49,471 nt of DNA from Chara braunii (GCA_003427395.1 BFEA01000549.1:131210-180680), one strand, 5' to 3'; shown: positions 1 through 11,173, counted from the stretch's first letter. Program-made: numbers and translations. The notes: generated by a model from the sequence alone, not told the origin.

Positions 1-2109
1 CGACCGGGGCCGAAATGAGGCCTGAAATTTTTGTCTATTTTAGTACCATTTTTTGCGGCATACGACCCGGATTGGCCTGCCGCGGAGAGGCATCGCCGAA
101 ACGCGGGAACTGACCCATCGTTTTTCCAAACGAGATCCGTTTTCCCCGACTAATATCTCAAAATGTCGGGCAAGATAAACGAAACAACTCTGTTCCACGC
201 GATTATTTCCAGATTTCGCTCCGATTTTTCGTAATTAATAAAAAAAAAAGGAACAAGAAATTTCAAAATAATATTTAAAAAAATAAAGAAAATTGAGTAT
301 CTTAAAACCTAGCCGTTAGAGTCTTGCAAATTGGTATCAAATCGTCCACCTTGACGAAGGGACGAACTTTGATTTCGGAGCGGGTCGCGCAAAAACGGGC
401 GGATCAGAAGATATCTTAAAAAAAATGATTTACAATAAATAAATAAAAAATATATATATATATATTAATCAATTTTTTTCAAGCTAATTAGTACTCGGCT
501 GATTAGCCAGGGCACCCCCGTTTGATTGGGGAAGACCGAGGCCTTGGGCGTGCAGTCCCCTCCCCAGCAATGGCGCCAAAGTTGTGAGGAAACCTGGGGA
601 GGGGTCGCCTATCGCTCGCTGAAGCCAAGGGCAACAACGCCTGTCACTTGGTGCGCACGCACCGAGGTCCTCAGCGACCAGCAGGGTGACGGGGAATGTA
701 CTGCCTGTCATGTTCCACTTCGAACAGGATTAGAGGTCCTCTTTCGTTCCTTAAGAAAAACAACAATTAAACAAAAATCGAATAAAACTTGTCTAACCTG
801 CAAGTCTGTAATCTAAGTTCAGTCCTGGGTAACGATCAATCATTCGATCTGCAGACTTGTTGAGGTAAAACAGTTGTTTGTTTCACGTAGACTCAAGCTG
901 ACACGATTGCATGGATACGGAGGGGGGGGAGAGAGCTTTCCAATGTAAAACACACAAGAGTGTATCAAGCAAAAGGGCATGGTACAAGGGCAACACTCGA
1001 ATTTGTCGCGAGTGTAAGAGTCGATAATGAATCATAGCTGAAACACTTGGGATATTACCCCACCTCGTCCCAACCAGAAATGCACCATTCTCGAATAAGG
1101 ATTTCGCTCCGAATGGACGATGCAAGTGCCACTGACTCCACAATGAACAACAGATGTCTGGTTTCACGTTCGAATGTAGCCAATGCCCGGGCTGTCTATG
1201 AGGTGCTCAAAGTTGGTTCGGTAAACGTCTGCCTGCAGCTGTTTTGCCAATAGGGAACGAATGCTCGATTTGGCATTCGTTCTTTATTTCGCATGCACCT
1301 GGCAGCTGTTACGGCCCAAATACCTAGAGCCTGATTAGATACAATTATAAACCTCCAATCTGCTCCCACTTGTGCGCACTCACGCTACTCACACTCCCCT
1401 TTCGTCTCACTTCCCTTAACATCTCTTTCATGTTCACTGTTTCACTCTGGCTCTTAGCTCTCCCCTTTCCCTCTGTGAGCCAATTAGCTGCTCGCTTTCG
1501 AAGGACCCAGTCACTCAATAAGTAAATAACCTCGATTGGAATGAACGAGCAGGCAAGTCATCAGATTCAATTCTTGGGCGTGCCCCTAACCCAATCGAAC
1601 GGCTCAATTTTGAGTGGACCCGTTGTCGCACTTTTTCCAGTCGGGCCACTTCGGGCGACCGGAAAGCCAACAGGCTTTCACGCAGGATTTTGAATGTTGA
1701 TTGCAATGAATAAATTAAATTAAATAATGCAAATCCCTTCCTGTTGTGTGCGTCCGGTTTCGAGCGAGACCCTTCAATTGCGGTCTTCGCCGGTCCTCGG
1801 TCTTAGGAATCTTTTATTTTGATTCGGAACAGCAAAGAATCATGCAGATGATGATCATAAAATTATAGGGTGCTCTGCATGCATCAATTGTGTCAATCAG
1901 ATCTTGAGAACTGTGACTGAATCATTAAAGAATGCAATCATCAAGCGTGGCAATGCAAGGAAGCAAGACTGACTGACTCGAGCAGTGACAAAATCAGATG
2001 AGGGAAGAATGAGAACTCATAATAGTCTTAGAAAGCACACAAGTAGGGTGCATGGCCAGTACCAATCAAGAGTCCTCACTCATCCCTCTGAATCCTCACA
2101 CTCAATCTC
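1..2109. other. Non-coding stretch, no gene recognised
   Basis: I see no supported gene. Bases 180-480 are AT-rich with A-runs and a short (TA)n tract. The rest has ordinary composition; its ORFs are short, overlap on opposite strands and show no recognisable motif. Around 1390-1480 the plus strand is pyrimidine-rich. Confidence 0.6.
451..465. repeat. (TA)n microsatellite
   Basis: About seven TA units within an AT-rich block that also contains A-rich runs at 240-300 and 420-450. Confidence 0.85.
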
Positions 2110-2764
2110 TTATTTTGCCATTTGTCGTCTGGGCTTTCGACCATGTCTCCGTACTCTCTGAGGCTGTGGCCTCTGTATGCAGAGTCATCTGAAACCTGCA
2201 AGCTCCGAGCATTTCCATCCAAGTCCCATGATGCGGAAATCAACCATGGCACAAAATTCCTCCCATAGTGTAGGAAGGTACGGCTGAGAGAAGATCCCTC
2301 GTCTGAGATGCGGGAACTCGGAAGGCTCAGTCACTTCCTCATTATCGATTGTCGCAGGAGAAATGTACCTCTTTGCCAGATCTACCAGGTCGCCCCAGCT
2401 GGAGCCGTCTGTAAGAATGAAGGGTACTGGAGGCCTGGGATAGTCAGAGTAGAGCTTCGGTCCAAAGTTGCGGATCAGCTTAGTACCGCTCTCGTCGAGC
2501 TCTCTCTCTCTCTCTCTCTCCGTCGGCTGCTGCAGTACAGACTGAGTCGAAATGCTTATGAGTCTCCTTACCTTTCCTCACGTAGGGCCTCAGGTCATGA
2601 ATGGTACCACCAGCAAACTCAGTGTGAACCACATAAATGGATAGGTCCTCCTGTCTGAAACCGACCGCACTGACATACCCATACTAGAATGCCTCCTTGG
2701 AAGAGATCTGATTGAGACCAGTCAAAACTGACCCAAGGACTGGAAATGATTGGACTGCACTCAT
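2110..2764 (-). pseudogene. Degraded coding region, product not recognised
   Basis: Reading leftward from an ATG at 2764-2762, one frame runs 26 codons to a TAG (2686-2684), then continues open to about 2572. A (TC)10 tract at 2501-2520 follows. Beyond it, in a frame offset by one, 104 codons stay open from 2499 to a TGA at 2187-2185. That block contains phrases such as GTKLIRNFGPKLYSDYPRP and FILTDGSSWGDLVDLAKRY. After the TGA the same frame gives an Arg/Lys-rich tail (RVRRHGRKPRRQMAK) ending in TAA at 2112-2110. The frame change can be explained by length change of the GA/TC tract, or by an intron with a GTAAG donor at 2571-2567, though that intron would lack a pyrimidine-rich 3' end. I do not recognise the family. 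The long open stretch suggests real coding origin; the stops suggest a relic, unless introns explain them. Confidence 0.4.
2501..2520. repeat. (TC)10 microsatellite
   Basis: Ten perfect TC units on the plus strand. It lies exactly where the minus-strand coding potential changes frame. Confidence 0.95.
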
Positions 2765-2943
2765 GAGTGTGTTGATTGCTGTTTTCTGATTTTCTCAGTT
2801 TTGAGGCCGCTTTGACTGTTGATCATGCCCTGGTGATGTAACATAAGTGAGTGTGGCCAGTTTTCTGACCTGGCCAGTCTTCCCCTAGTTCACTTCTACC
2901 TGATGCAAGCTCGTTTCTCCCGAAACCAATGACAAAAACTCTC

Positions 2944-3243
2944 TTACTGATAACCGACCACAAGTTTCCTTGCTTCCTCAATGGATCCTCCTGATGAGAG
3001 GGTGCTGTGGAGTCTTCGGTCCGATCCATGGATGTAGAAGGTGTACTCAATATGTATCTGGTTCTTCACTTGCTTTAGGGCCTGTTCCGTCATGAGTCTT
3101 GTCTGATAACGAAGATCCTGTGTAACCCTTTCTTCCCAGCCCTCATCTTTGTCTTGGTGCAATGTGCAGGTCACCCTCAGTCTTTTCTCACTCCCCATCT
3201 TTCTGCAGAACATCTTTTCATTGACCCCTGTGCGTGAGACCAC
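2944..3243 (-). CDS. Hypothetical protein fragment, perhaps an exon of the neighbouring relic
   Basis: A 99-codon minus-strand ORF with gene-like composition: mixed polar and charged residues, few repeats, and a stretch EQALKQVKNQIHIEYTFYIH that looks like ordinary folded protein. It ends in TAA at 2946-2944, but the sequence just before the stop, ATCA followed by GTAAGAG, is also a good splice-donor match, so the stop may lie in an intron. It sits 180 bp upstream (minus sense) of the open frame at 2764-2110 and could belong to the same gene. No domain recognised; it may equally be a chance ORF. Confidence 0.3.
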   Translation of the reverse strand: MVSRTGVNEKMFCRKMGSEKRLRVTCTLHQDKDEGWEERVTQDLRYQTRLMTEQALKQVKNQIHIEYTFYIHGSDRRLHSTLSSGGSIEEARKLVVGYQ

Positions 3244-3339
3244 GGAGTCCGCTGAAGGTTGGGTTCCGAAGGATCTTTGCCTTGGTCTCTTCTAGTAAGT
3301 AGGCTGTGGACAGCCTCTAGTTGGGGGATTCGAATAACC

Positions 3340-4330
3340 CAGACAGATGAGAGTTAGCCGTCTGCGGAGTCTGTGCTGATTTTATCGGGTTTGTACTGAG
3401 TTCACTGAGTCTGCACTGAGCTCGCTGAGTCTGGGTTCATCTGCCGAGCCTAAACCCAAATATTGCAGAGCCTAAAAATTGAGTTCGTGATTGATTATGC
3501 CGGGTATTAACCGAATTTTGTGATAATCTGAGCTCACTGAGTCTATTTGTCAGCCTGTCAGATTCCCGCTTGAGTCTGCGGGGAGTTGTCCAAGTCCGTT
3601 ATTGATCGAGTTTGCAACCGCCGAGTCGGCCAAAATAAATCAGCTGAGTATGGATTATGCCTTACCGAGTACCGGTTGAGCCTGTGAAGGTCTGAGTTTG
3701 CAGGGCTCAAAACGAGTCCACGGAGTTCGCGGCGCGTTTGTCGAATCAGCATTTGGTCACTCACTGACTGGACCACCTGCTGAGTAATGCTTGTGTCCAC
3801 CAAGTCCAAGTGTAAGTAAGTTGAGACTGCGCTGAGCCCCCTGAATCTACACCGAATTGTCTGAACCTGTATTGAATTGTCAGAGTCTACGTTAGATTGC
3901 TTGGGTCTGCTTTGGGTTTGCCTAAGTCTGGTTTGAGTTGCCTGAGTCTGGTTTGAGTGAACTCAGCCAAGGGCGGTGAATCGTCCAGTCTACTGCTTGC
4001 TGAGTTCTCCAAGTCCGTTGAGTCTTTTAAGTCTGACTAATGTCCGAGTTTCCCTGAATTGGCTAGTCATCGGTCAGACTGCATCCGCCTAATCGAGTCC
4101 GCAAAGTTGAGCCTAGGTCTGTAAAGCCTAGTTTGCAAAGTTCGTTCGGCAGGAATTAGTCTGCTACTCTCTGAGCCCGCTGTTCACTGGTCCTGTAACT
4201 CGTTGAGCCCGCTTAGTGTTTGCTGAGCTAGCTGGTCCTTCTGGACCTGCGACTAAGTCCTAACCCAATCTTATTTTTGCCGTGTCCATTTTCTCGCCGA
4301 GTCCACCTACTAATCTACTAGGCAGATTGA
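3340..4330. repeat. Degenerate short-period repeat rich in TGAGTC-like words
   Basis: The plus strand repeats variants of ctgagtctg, gagttcgctgagtc, ccgagtctg and gagcctg at irregular 10-25-base spacing for about 1 kb. The clearest local copy is a 20-21-base unit at about 3920-3958 (ttgcctgagtctggtttgag preceded by a one-base variant). No protein product is supported. It resembles an old, decayed tandem repeat. Confidence 0.55.
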
Positions 4331-5404
4331 ATCCTTTCGTCTGTCCTTCAAGTTGGTCAAGTCAGCCCTTTGCAACTCGCTGAGCTGGATAAATTTGTAC
4401 TCAGTTGTCTATCACCCTTGCAATTACCACCGAGGACAACCCCCTCCCCGTCAACCGCTAAACTCACGCAATTTTATCATGCTTAGTTATTTTCCGCCTA
4501 ATGAGTCTGCCGCTGAACATCAGCTAGGCGGCACTCCCTGGCTGGCCAGGTGTAACACTCACCGAAGCAGTTCTCTGCAGGTGGCGGACTACTATGGTTC
4601 TTCACCGAACCTATAGAGCCCACGGAGCCTACAGATACACAATTTTGGTTGAGCAGATCGCCACTTGCTACGAGTGAGACTAATCACTACTTTGTACAAA
4701 AAGGGCTGGTGTGTGACTGCGGTTGACTTCATTAGCAGACGCTAGACGTGAACTGAACCGCCACGTCCGCCTTGTGTCAGACCAGCTAAATCCGAGGCAA
4801 GCTGTTTTTCCCGATGATCTCGGATGCTGACCACCAGTTCTACTCTTCCTAATCCATCTTACTGTAGCTGCTTGTAGCGTTGACCATAACTTACTGCCGA
4901 CGGGGGCCTGCAATGAGTCCGTTGTATGCGAGAACTCACGTCGTCCGTTATTCTAGAAGCCGACTGCTTCCAATTAATAACAACTTCAATCGGATTAGCT
5001 AGTGCTTCGTTATTGGATGAAGTGACCGACGCCCATCAGTTAAAACCCGCCACAGACCACGGACCATGAAGACTACAACCGCTTACTGAATGGACTAATA
5101 GTAGTTTACTTTGAGAGAGCTAATCAGGATCAGTCGACCGGTTCGACTAAAACCCCTCGTTTTAACTAAACCAATCAAGTCCCTATGGCGACCGAGTCTT
5201 TTTGTCAGAGTGGGTCTGTCACCCTTCTTGATGACTGACCTGGTTAGAGTTTAACAATCGATCGGTCGATTAGGCACTGAAGCGCATCTTGGTTATAATC
5301 ACCGTCCATCAACCACAAAAAAAAAAGGAAAAAGAAAGGTTTACCCACCCGCATCCGAAAGGACGAATGTATGTGGGTTTGCCCATTACACGATAGCATG
5401 AGAG
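4331..5404. other. Non-coding stretch, nothing recognised
   Basis: No recognisable coding motif or RNA gene. Short ORFs at 4353-4616 (+) and 4680-4913 (-) have no family resemblance and no context. Sparse TGAGTC-like words continue to about 4660. Confidence 0.5.
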
Positions 5405-5784
5405 TTGAAGACAAGTTCCTTCACGAAACAGACTTACAACCACACAGGCGTAGTACAATATCCAAACCGACCAAGAAATGCTCGAGCCTTTAAAAACAAC
5501 CATAGTCCTTCAACTCCGTTGACCATGGCATTCGATCATGAGCTTCATGAGCAGAAAGTGAAAACCGATGATTATAATTTTTTTCCCGCCGAAGAGCTCA
5601 ATCGATAATGGACTCAGTCGCCGTCAATCAAGAATCTGGCCAGCAAATAAGCGATCCTCCTAAGGACTGCCCTGCTCTTATTCATAGATCAAGAAACTTT
5701 ATTAAACTGCTTTATTTGGACAAGAGGCCTACCCCTCCGATCAAGTTGGCCGAAAACGCTACAGTCATAGAGAATCGCACTTAG
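5405..5784 (+). CDS. Two overlapping small ORFs, hypothetical
   Basis: The first ORF (5405-5608, 67 codons) contains an internal ATG in an ACCATGG context at about 5523-5529. Its TAA overlaps the ATG of a second ORF (5608-5784, 58 codons plus TAG) in the next frame. The second reads like ordinary coding sequence, for example LIHRSRNFIKLLYLDKRPTP. The overlap could be one gene broken by a one-base indel, or chance. I recognise no family and see no promoter or splice evidence. Confidence 0.2.
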
Positions 5785-6289
5785 TGATTAACTGGCTTAC
5801 TTAATCAAGCTTTGAAAACCGAAGGGTCTTCACCCACGTGGTTCAAGTGATGAAGTCCAGATTACAAGTCGCTTCCTCATCACAGCTCAACGTAGCTCCT
5901 CCATTACCCTTTTCAAGGAGCTGGTCCTAGGCGAATTTAAAGGCATCCGCGGAATAGATCGAACGACGAGGAGGTTGCACGAGCAGCCGACACGCCTGCA
6001 ACCACATCCGTGTCTTAGTGAGTTTTGGTTGTCTCAAAACGGTTCAGACCTGGTTCACCGCTCTCCTCCTAGCGCTCCTACGGCTGGGCTTGTTGACACC
6101 AACGCGCGTCTTTTGTCTCTCTCTCTCACGCTATCGCACACCCCAGTTCTCTCCCCCTTGCATGCCCATCCGTACCCGCCTACCTAGCGGCGCGTTGACC
6201 TGCTCTTCGCGCAGGGGGCTGTGCCACGTATCCCCTTTTTTTTTTTACAAGCCGCGCGTCTCTTTCTCTAGTCCCGTCTGATAACTGTG
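5785..6289. other. Non-coding stretch, pyrimidine-rich
   Basis: CT-rich on the plus strand from about 6040 to 6330, with a T-run at 6236-6246. No coding or RNA feature is supported. Confidence 0.5.
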
Positions 6290-6799
6290 TCACACGCTTC
6301 TCTCTCCTTTGCCCTTCGTTTTTACTGTCTCGCGGCCTCTGGGCCTCTGCTGTCGTGAGCTGGCCTCGGGTCCGCCCTCCATGTATCCCGCCTGAGGGTG
6401 ATTCTTGCAAACCTGGTCCGGCCTGTTCCAGGACTGGAGATCGGTCTCCCGGTCTCCAGCCTCACTCATCTCACTCTCTCCCCCCGAGTCCCTGTCTAGG
6501 TGGGCCTGTTCTCGGTCCACCGTGTCTGCTGAGGTCTTACTTGCATCTTGCAGCTTTGGGTTAGTTCTCATCTCCTCCTCCTTCGCTCCCTCCACATTGA
6601 TCTTCAGTCTCACTTCGTCTCCCCCATCGTAATTGAGCATCACCGTGATCCAGGGCCCTTCCCCAGACATGGGCTTCCTGCGAGTCTGGAGGTACCAGTA
6701 GCGTGGTCTATAGCCATGCAGTGCCATAGCCAGACTTAACTCGACAGACCTTGTACCAGCCCAGGCCACTGACCCAAAATAGTCAGGACTAACTGCTCA
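6290..6799 (-). CDS. Hypothetical protein fragment next to the left LTR of E1
   Basis: An open frame without an ATG start runs leftward from a TGA at 6799-6797 to a stop at 6292-6290, about 168 codons. Its first half is plausible globular protein (DYFGSVAWAGTRSVELSLAM, then a segment with YRPRYWYLQTRRKP). The second half is highly charged and low in complexity (Glu/Lys/Arg/Ser). It could be an exon preceded by a CAG acceptor near 6800, part of the LTR/3' region of E1 (the equivalent right-hand region is hidden by the N gap), or chance. No family recognised. Confidence 0.25.
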
Positions 6800-6987
6800 G
6801 CGCACAAGCAGGCGCACACGGGTGATTTCCCGTGCGCCCGCTAAAGTCGCCTGGCCCTCTACCCTCAACCCGCTAACTCTCAGCATAGCCTGTCGGAACA
6901 CTTCCCGGGTGGAAGTCTGCAGCAGCGCCACCAAACCCTGACAAGATGACCTCTGAGGAAGAAGCTGCAGCTATGGCTGCAGCATCG

Positions 6988-7622
6988 CCACCCTGGAACC
7001 CCACTCCGGAGGAGGGTCCAGCAGGGCACCAATCTCTCTCGCCTCTAGCAGACCTCGATAACCTAGACCTCTATTAGCCCCTGCGTGCTGGCAGAGTACA
7101 GCGCAGGTCCCAGCTATGGCTGGCGCTCTGAAGGTCTGGCTATGCCTGTCTCCTCCCACGCTGAGTCGTCACCACTTCCGGTTCAAGCGTAGTGCAGCAG
7201 TGATGTACTCGGTACCAACTGCAAAAAGCCCTGAACCGATGTGCCCATCCTATCTATAGACTACAACTAGCCTAGACTCGACCTGGACCGGACTGACTGA
7301 CCGACCGGTACCGTAGCTGTTTCGGCCTCTCGGCCTCTACCGGACCCGGCTATAGGCTATAGGACCGTCTATCAAAATAGTCCCTAAGGGCCTATCTGTC
7401 CTAGGGGTAGCCCGGGCCTGCTATTCATAGTTAGGGTAGTTGTAGGGGATCCTGTTAGTATCGGGCCTGTATTTTCCTGAATTTGCAGATATGTCCCTCA
7501 CGAATTTCCCTCACAGGTAGGTCTCTCGGTTAGCCCTCAGCCAAACAAAATTACGAATCTATCCTACCTATAGTACAGCCTCGACAGAGAGAGGCTACAG
7601 GCAACCATAAAACAGCAAGTCA
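6988..7622 (-). repeat. Left (3') LTR of E1, partial
   Basis: Nearly identical to 16200-16835 in direct orientation, with scattered substitutions. On the minus strand it starts TGACTTGCTG right after the polypurine tract, as a 3' LTR should. The right-hand LTR seems to begin at 14460, but the matching 14460-15214 sequence is not found left of 6988, so this copy is truncated or rearranged. The true left edge may lie anywhere up to 6988 or further left, where the partner is Ns. Confidence 0.65.
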
Positions 7623-7629
7623 TTGAAGA

Positions 7630-7642
7630 CCTACCCTCCCCC
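7630..7642 (-). other. Polypurine tract of E1
   Basis: Plus strand cctaccctccccc, i.e. GGGGGAGGGTAGG in the element sense. It lies between the end of the integrase ORF (7661) and the start of the 3' LTR (7622), the expected place for the second-strand primer, although about 7 bases separate it from the TG start. Confidence 0.6.
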
Positions 7643-7660
7643 GGAGCGAGGACCTCCGAG

Positions 7661-8218
7661 CTAGGGGCGTAGGCATGCAGAGCGCCGAAGGGATATTCCC
7701 TTCTGTGCTGCCTCATATTTGAGGATAACTGACTTGGCAGTCTTCATAAGTTCCTTGCGAGTAAACCAGCGGTCCTCAGTATGCGGCTGGTACAAGAACT
7801 TCACAAGGTACTCCTTATCCGGACCTGTACCTGACTCATCCTCCACAGGCTCTACCTCATATCTTTTACCAGGGGTAGGGGGATCGAACTGGGGAGGCCT
7901 GCCTGGGAATGCATCAGCTGACGTGAACGGCAACAGCTTAGATGCATGGAAAACAGGGTAGGTTTGTAGATGCAGAGGGACATCCACTGTATAGGATGGT
8001 CCAAACGGATCAGCTCCCACTGTATCTAAGACCTGCCATGTACCCATATATCGTGGCAACAACTTAGGCGAAATATCTTCCTCTCTCGACAACTCAGAAC
8101 TGAGTACCCACACCCAGTCACCTGTGCGAATAGTAGAAGGACGCCTGTGCTTGTTAGCCTGTTGAATCATAGCCTTTGGGGCTTTCAACAGGTTAGCACG
8201 GGCGCGCTCTATGTCCAC
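7661..8218 (-). pseudogene. E1 integrase C-terminal domain and chromodomain-like tail
   Basis: This 185-codon open frame is the C-terminal end of the polyprotein. It has the integrase SH3-like region (GDWVWVLSSEL, then KLLPRYMGTWQVLD and YPVFHASKLLPF), typical of Ty3/gypsy. A chromodomain-like module follows: YEVEPVED, EYLVKFLYQP and a Trp in DRWFTRKELM. Chromodomains at this position are thought to steer integration into heterochromatin; that role is family knowledge, not shown here. One expected aromatic is Phe instead of Trp (LVKF). A frameshift around 8220-8345 separates this part from the integrase core, so no continuous product can be made. Confidence 0.85.
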
Positions 8219-8339
8219 ACGGTAACGCCTGGTGAACTCTGCAGTTCCAGGTGTCAGAGTAGGGGTAGCCTTGTCGATGATGTCATCGAGAGGTTGTCGT
8301 GGCTCACGACCTCAGTGCAACCGGTAGGGCGTAAAACCA

Positions 8340-8870
8340 CTAGAGGAGTGTACAGACGTGTTGTACACAAGCTAAGCACGACTCAAATGGAGATCCCAGT
8401 CCCACAAGACGCAGCAGCTGGAAGAGAATCTGGTTTATTACCTCAGCCTGACCATTGGCTTCAGGATGACGGCCAGATGTCATAACCAGGCGAGAATGAA
8501 GGTAATCCATGCAGTAGGATTGCCATTCACTGCTGCAAAACCGGGGATCTCTGTCATTGATGATGGAGGTGGGTGGTCCATGATGTGTAACCCACTTGTC
8601 AGCAAACGCCACCTGAACGGCTGGCACACGAGCCTCCGCTGGTAAGGGGATGAACTCTACATATTTGGAGAACCGATCCACACATACCATGACCTGACGC
8701 ATACCAGGAGGAGGAGTCCTACCCAAGTCCGTAAAATCAATGGACACTGACTGCGCAGGAGCATCAGGGATAGGTAGTGGTTTGAGTAGGCCAAGGGGAG
8801 GTCGACGTACAACCTTGTTCCTTTGGCATAACTCACAGGTTTCCACATAATGCAGCACGTCACTCCTCAT
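8340..8870 (-). pseudogene. E1 integrase: zinc-binding end and DDE core
   Basis: Begins within the HHCC zinc finger: CELCQRNK supplies the two cysteines, while the histidines (CHDARGHFG) lie in the preceding ORF across an in-frame TAG at 8879-8877. The catalytic triad is visible: first Asp in SIDFTDLG, second in INDRDPRF, Glu in GQAEVIN about 35 residues later. The integrase would join the cDNA copy to the genome. After LLRLV the frame is lost. The in-frame TAG falls at a position that is normally an aromatic residue, Trp or Tyr, in this family. Confidence 0.85.
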
Positions 8871-8876
8871 CTCCTT

Positions 8877-9458
8877 CTAGAAGAAGCGCTGCGACAAGGC
8901 TGCATAAGATTTGAGGGCACCAAAGTGACCACGAGCATCATGACACTCTGACATTAGAAGTGTCCTCAACTTGCGGTCCTGGGGAATGCACAAGCGTTCG
9001 TCACCTCTGCTGCATGTGTACAGCAGACCTGAAACCAGAGTATATTCTGGTTCAGAAGCAGGATCATCTTGGAGATTCCGCACAATAGGCCCAAAAATCT
9101 CATCCTGGGGCAGCAAACGGGCAATGGTCTGACGAGTCTTCTCTCCAAATGAGTGAGTAAAGGAGATCAAGAAGAGAGCGTCAGGCCTACGAGAAAGGGC
9201 ATCTGCTACTCGATTGTAGCAACCCTTCTTGTGTCTCAGTTCAAAGTCAAACATGTCAATGAAGTGGATATAGCGAGCAAGTTTGTCATTCAGTTCTCCC
9301 TGGGATTTCATCCACTGTAGGGTGGAGTGATCTGAGAAGATCTTGAAGTGTCTGCCCAGGAGGAAGTGCTTCCAATGCTTGAGCACTGTCACAAGAGCAT
9401 AAAGCTCTTTCTCATAGGTAGAATCCTGCAACTTCTTTGTTCTGATTTTCTTGCTCAT
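8877..9458 (-). pseudogene. E1 RNase H and start of integrase zinc finger
   Basis: RNase H residues are in place: Glu in YEKELYALV, Asp in IFSDHSTLQWM and Asp in NRVADALSRR; the first Asp (LTTDASQYGV) is in the previous frame. RNase H removes the RNA strand of the RNA-DNA hybrid during reverse transcription. The ORF continues into the integrase N-terminal region and stops at TAG 8879-8877. Upstream, a 13-bp tandem duplication (9495-9518) breaks the frame from the RT part. Confidence 0.85.
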
Positions 9459-9486
9459 ATATTCGATAGGTTGCAGACCATTCCCA

Positions 9487-10649
9487 TCATCCTGTTGAAG
9501 TACCGTCTTGAAGTACCGCCCTTACACCATACTGACTAGCATCAGTAGTAAGCACAAAAGGCAGGGTAGGGTCAGGTAGCTTCAAAACAGGGGCACTAAT
9601 CAAGGCCTCCTTGAGACGTGTGAATGCCTCCTGACATTCTGATGTCCAAAGAAAGAAAGTGTCTTTCTTTGTGAGATCAGTCAAGGGAGCTGCAATAGAA
9701 GAGAAGTTCTGAATGAACTTCCTGTAATAAGATGCAAGTCCCAAGAATGACCGGATATCACGAATGTTAGCAGGTCGCGGCCAGTCCTGAACTGCAGCAA
9801 CTTTCGTTGCTTCAGGAGCCAACCCCTCTCCAGAAATGACGTGACCCAGATAGACTACAAAGGGAACCCCAAAAGAGGACTTCTCTCTGTTGATCTTGTA
9901 CTGGTTATCACGTAAGGCTTGGAGGACCAGAGCCAGATGTTGCGCATGCTTCTGGACAAAACGACTGAATACCAAGATATCATCTAGGTAGACAACTACG
10001 AACTTGTCCAGGTAAGGGCTGAGTATGCGATGCATCTCTGTTTAGAAGGTGCCTGGGGCATTGCAAAGACCGAACGGCATAACCAGGTAGGTGCCATACC
10101 TGGTTTTGAAGGTTGTTTTGTGGACATCACCTTCAGCCATCTCAATCTGGTGATAGCCAGATTTGGGTCGATCTTGCTAAAAATGGTACAACCCTTCACC
10201 ATATCCAACAGATCATCAATGCGAGGAAGGGGCTCTGTAGACTTCCTCGTGATTTTGTTGAGACCACGATAGTCCACGCACATCCTGAACTCACCATTCC
10301 CCTTTGGAACAAAGAGGACTGGTGCCCCAAACTCAGATGTGTTGGGCCTGATCCAGCCCTTGCTGGTCAAGGTCTCCAACTGTTTCCTGAGCTCTTGAAG
10401 TTCAGCAGGTGACATCCTGTAGACTCGGCCCTTGGGGGGGACCGAACCAGGCAGGATCTCAATCTTATGTTTGGTCTGCCTGTGGACAAGTCCAGTAGGC
10501 TCCTCCATAAGATCTGAGAAACTGTCTACAACCTGTTGAATTTGAGAGGGACAGGGAGCAGTCTCCACATTAGTCTGTTTGACATAAGCCATGAACAGAC
10601 GGGCGTGGTCAGTCTGGCGTGAAAATCGCAGAAATCTGCGAGCACTCAT
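9487..10649 (-). pseudogene. E1 reverse transcriptase, frameshifted
   Basis: Two overlapping frames carry one RT. The upstream frame (10649-9996) has TSEFGAPVLFVPKGNGEFRM, CVDYRGLNKIT and the motif A start FSKID, then goes out of frame near 10166, where one base seems to be missing. The downstream frame (10035-9487) carries the catalytic YLDDILVFSR (motif C), then GHVISGEGL and SFLGLASYYRKFI, and enters RNase H (LTTDASQYGV). Both catalytic Asp of YLDD are kept. The fingers-palm order is typical of Ty3/gypsy RT. The frameshift and the 13-bp duplication at its end make it inactive. Confidence 0.9.
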
Positions 10650-11173
10650 GCAATAATAGCTGTTGGCCGATGTACCCCATGTCGGTCAGGTAGCTCAACC
10701 CTAGGAATCCGCCAGTCGATCCTAGGGTTGGTGGCACCAAGCCACTGCATCGAGAAGACAAGGTTAAAGGGGACATTAGGAAACACATAGAAATTCAGGC
10801 AATGCCTGATTTCTCCCTGCTTGTCAAGGGACACAGGTAGGCCCTTGACAGCAGTAGTGATCCTGACTGTGGAAGAGTCTCCAATGCGCACCTCTATAGG
10901 CTATCGCAATTTCACCAACCTCTGATCCAAGTGCAGCTTGCTGACTGCCTTGGGAGAGATGAAGTTGCGAGTAGCCCCACAGTCCAAGAGCCCTTTGATC
11001 TTGGCTCCCAGGATGAAGGGTCGAAGTAGGATGAGTTCAGACCTATGCTTTTTCTTCTTTTCCTGCAAAGACAGGAAGAGATTAGCAAGGCACTGAGCAT
11101 CGTCCTCCTCCCACGTCTCATCCAACGCAGAGTCTTCAAAAGTGAAAGACCCTGAAGATGCAACTCCAGACAA
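10646..11173 (-). pseudogene. E1 aspartic protease
   Basis: The active-site loop reads LLDCGATRNFISP, i.e. Asp-Cys-Gly-Ala where most retroviral-type proteases have D-S/T-G-A. The second half contains LVFSMQWLGATNPRIDW, the usual LG-x-x-W region downstream. The two halves are in the same frame, separated by a TAG at 10903-10901. It would cut the Gag-Pol polyprotein. The DCGA variant also occurs in other Ty3/gypsy families, as I recall, so it need not mean inactivity; the stop does. Confidence 0.8.

Noticed and set aside
484-1253. Overlapping ORFs on both strands near the left end
   Set aside because: Short, no motif, mutually overlapping on opposite strands, no context.
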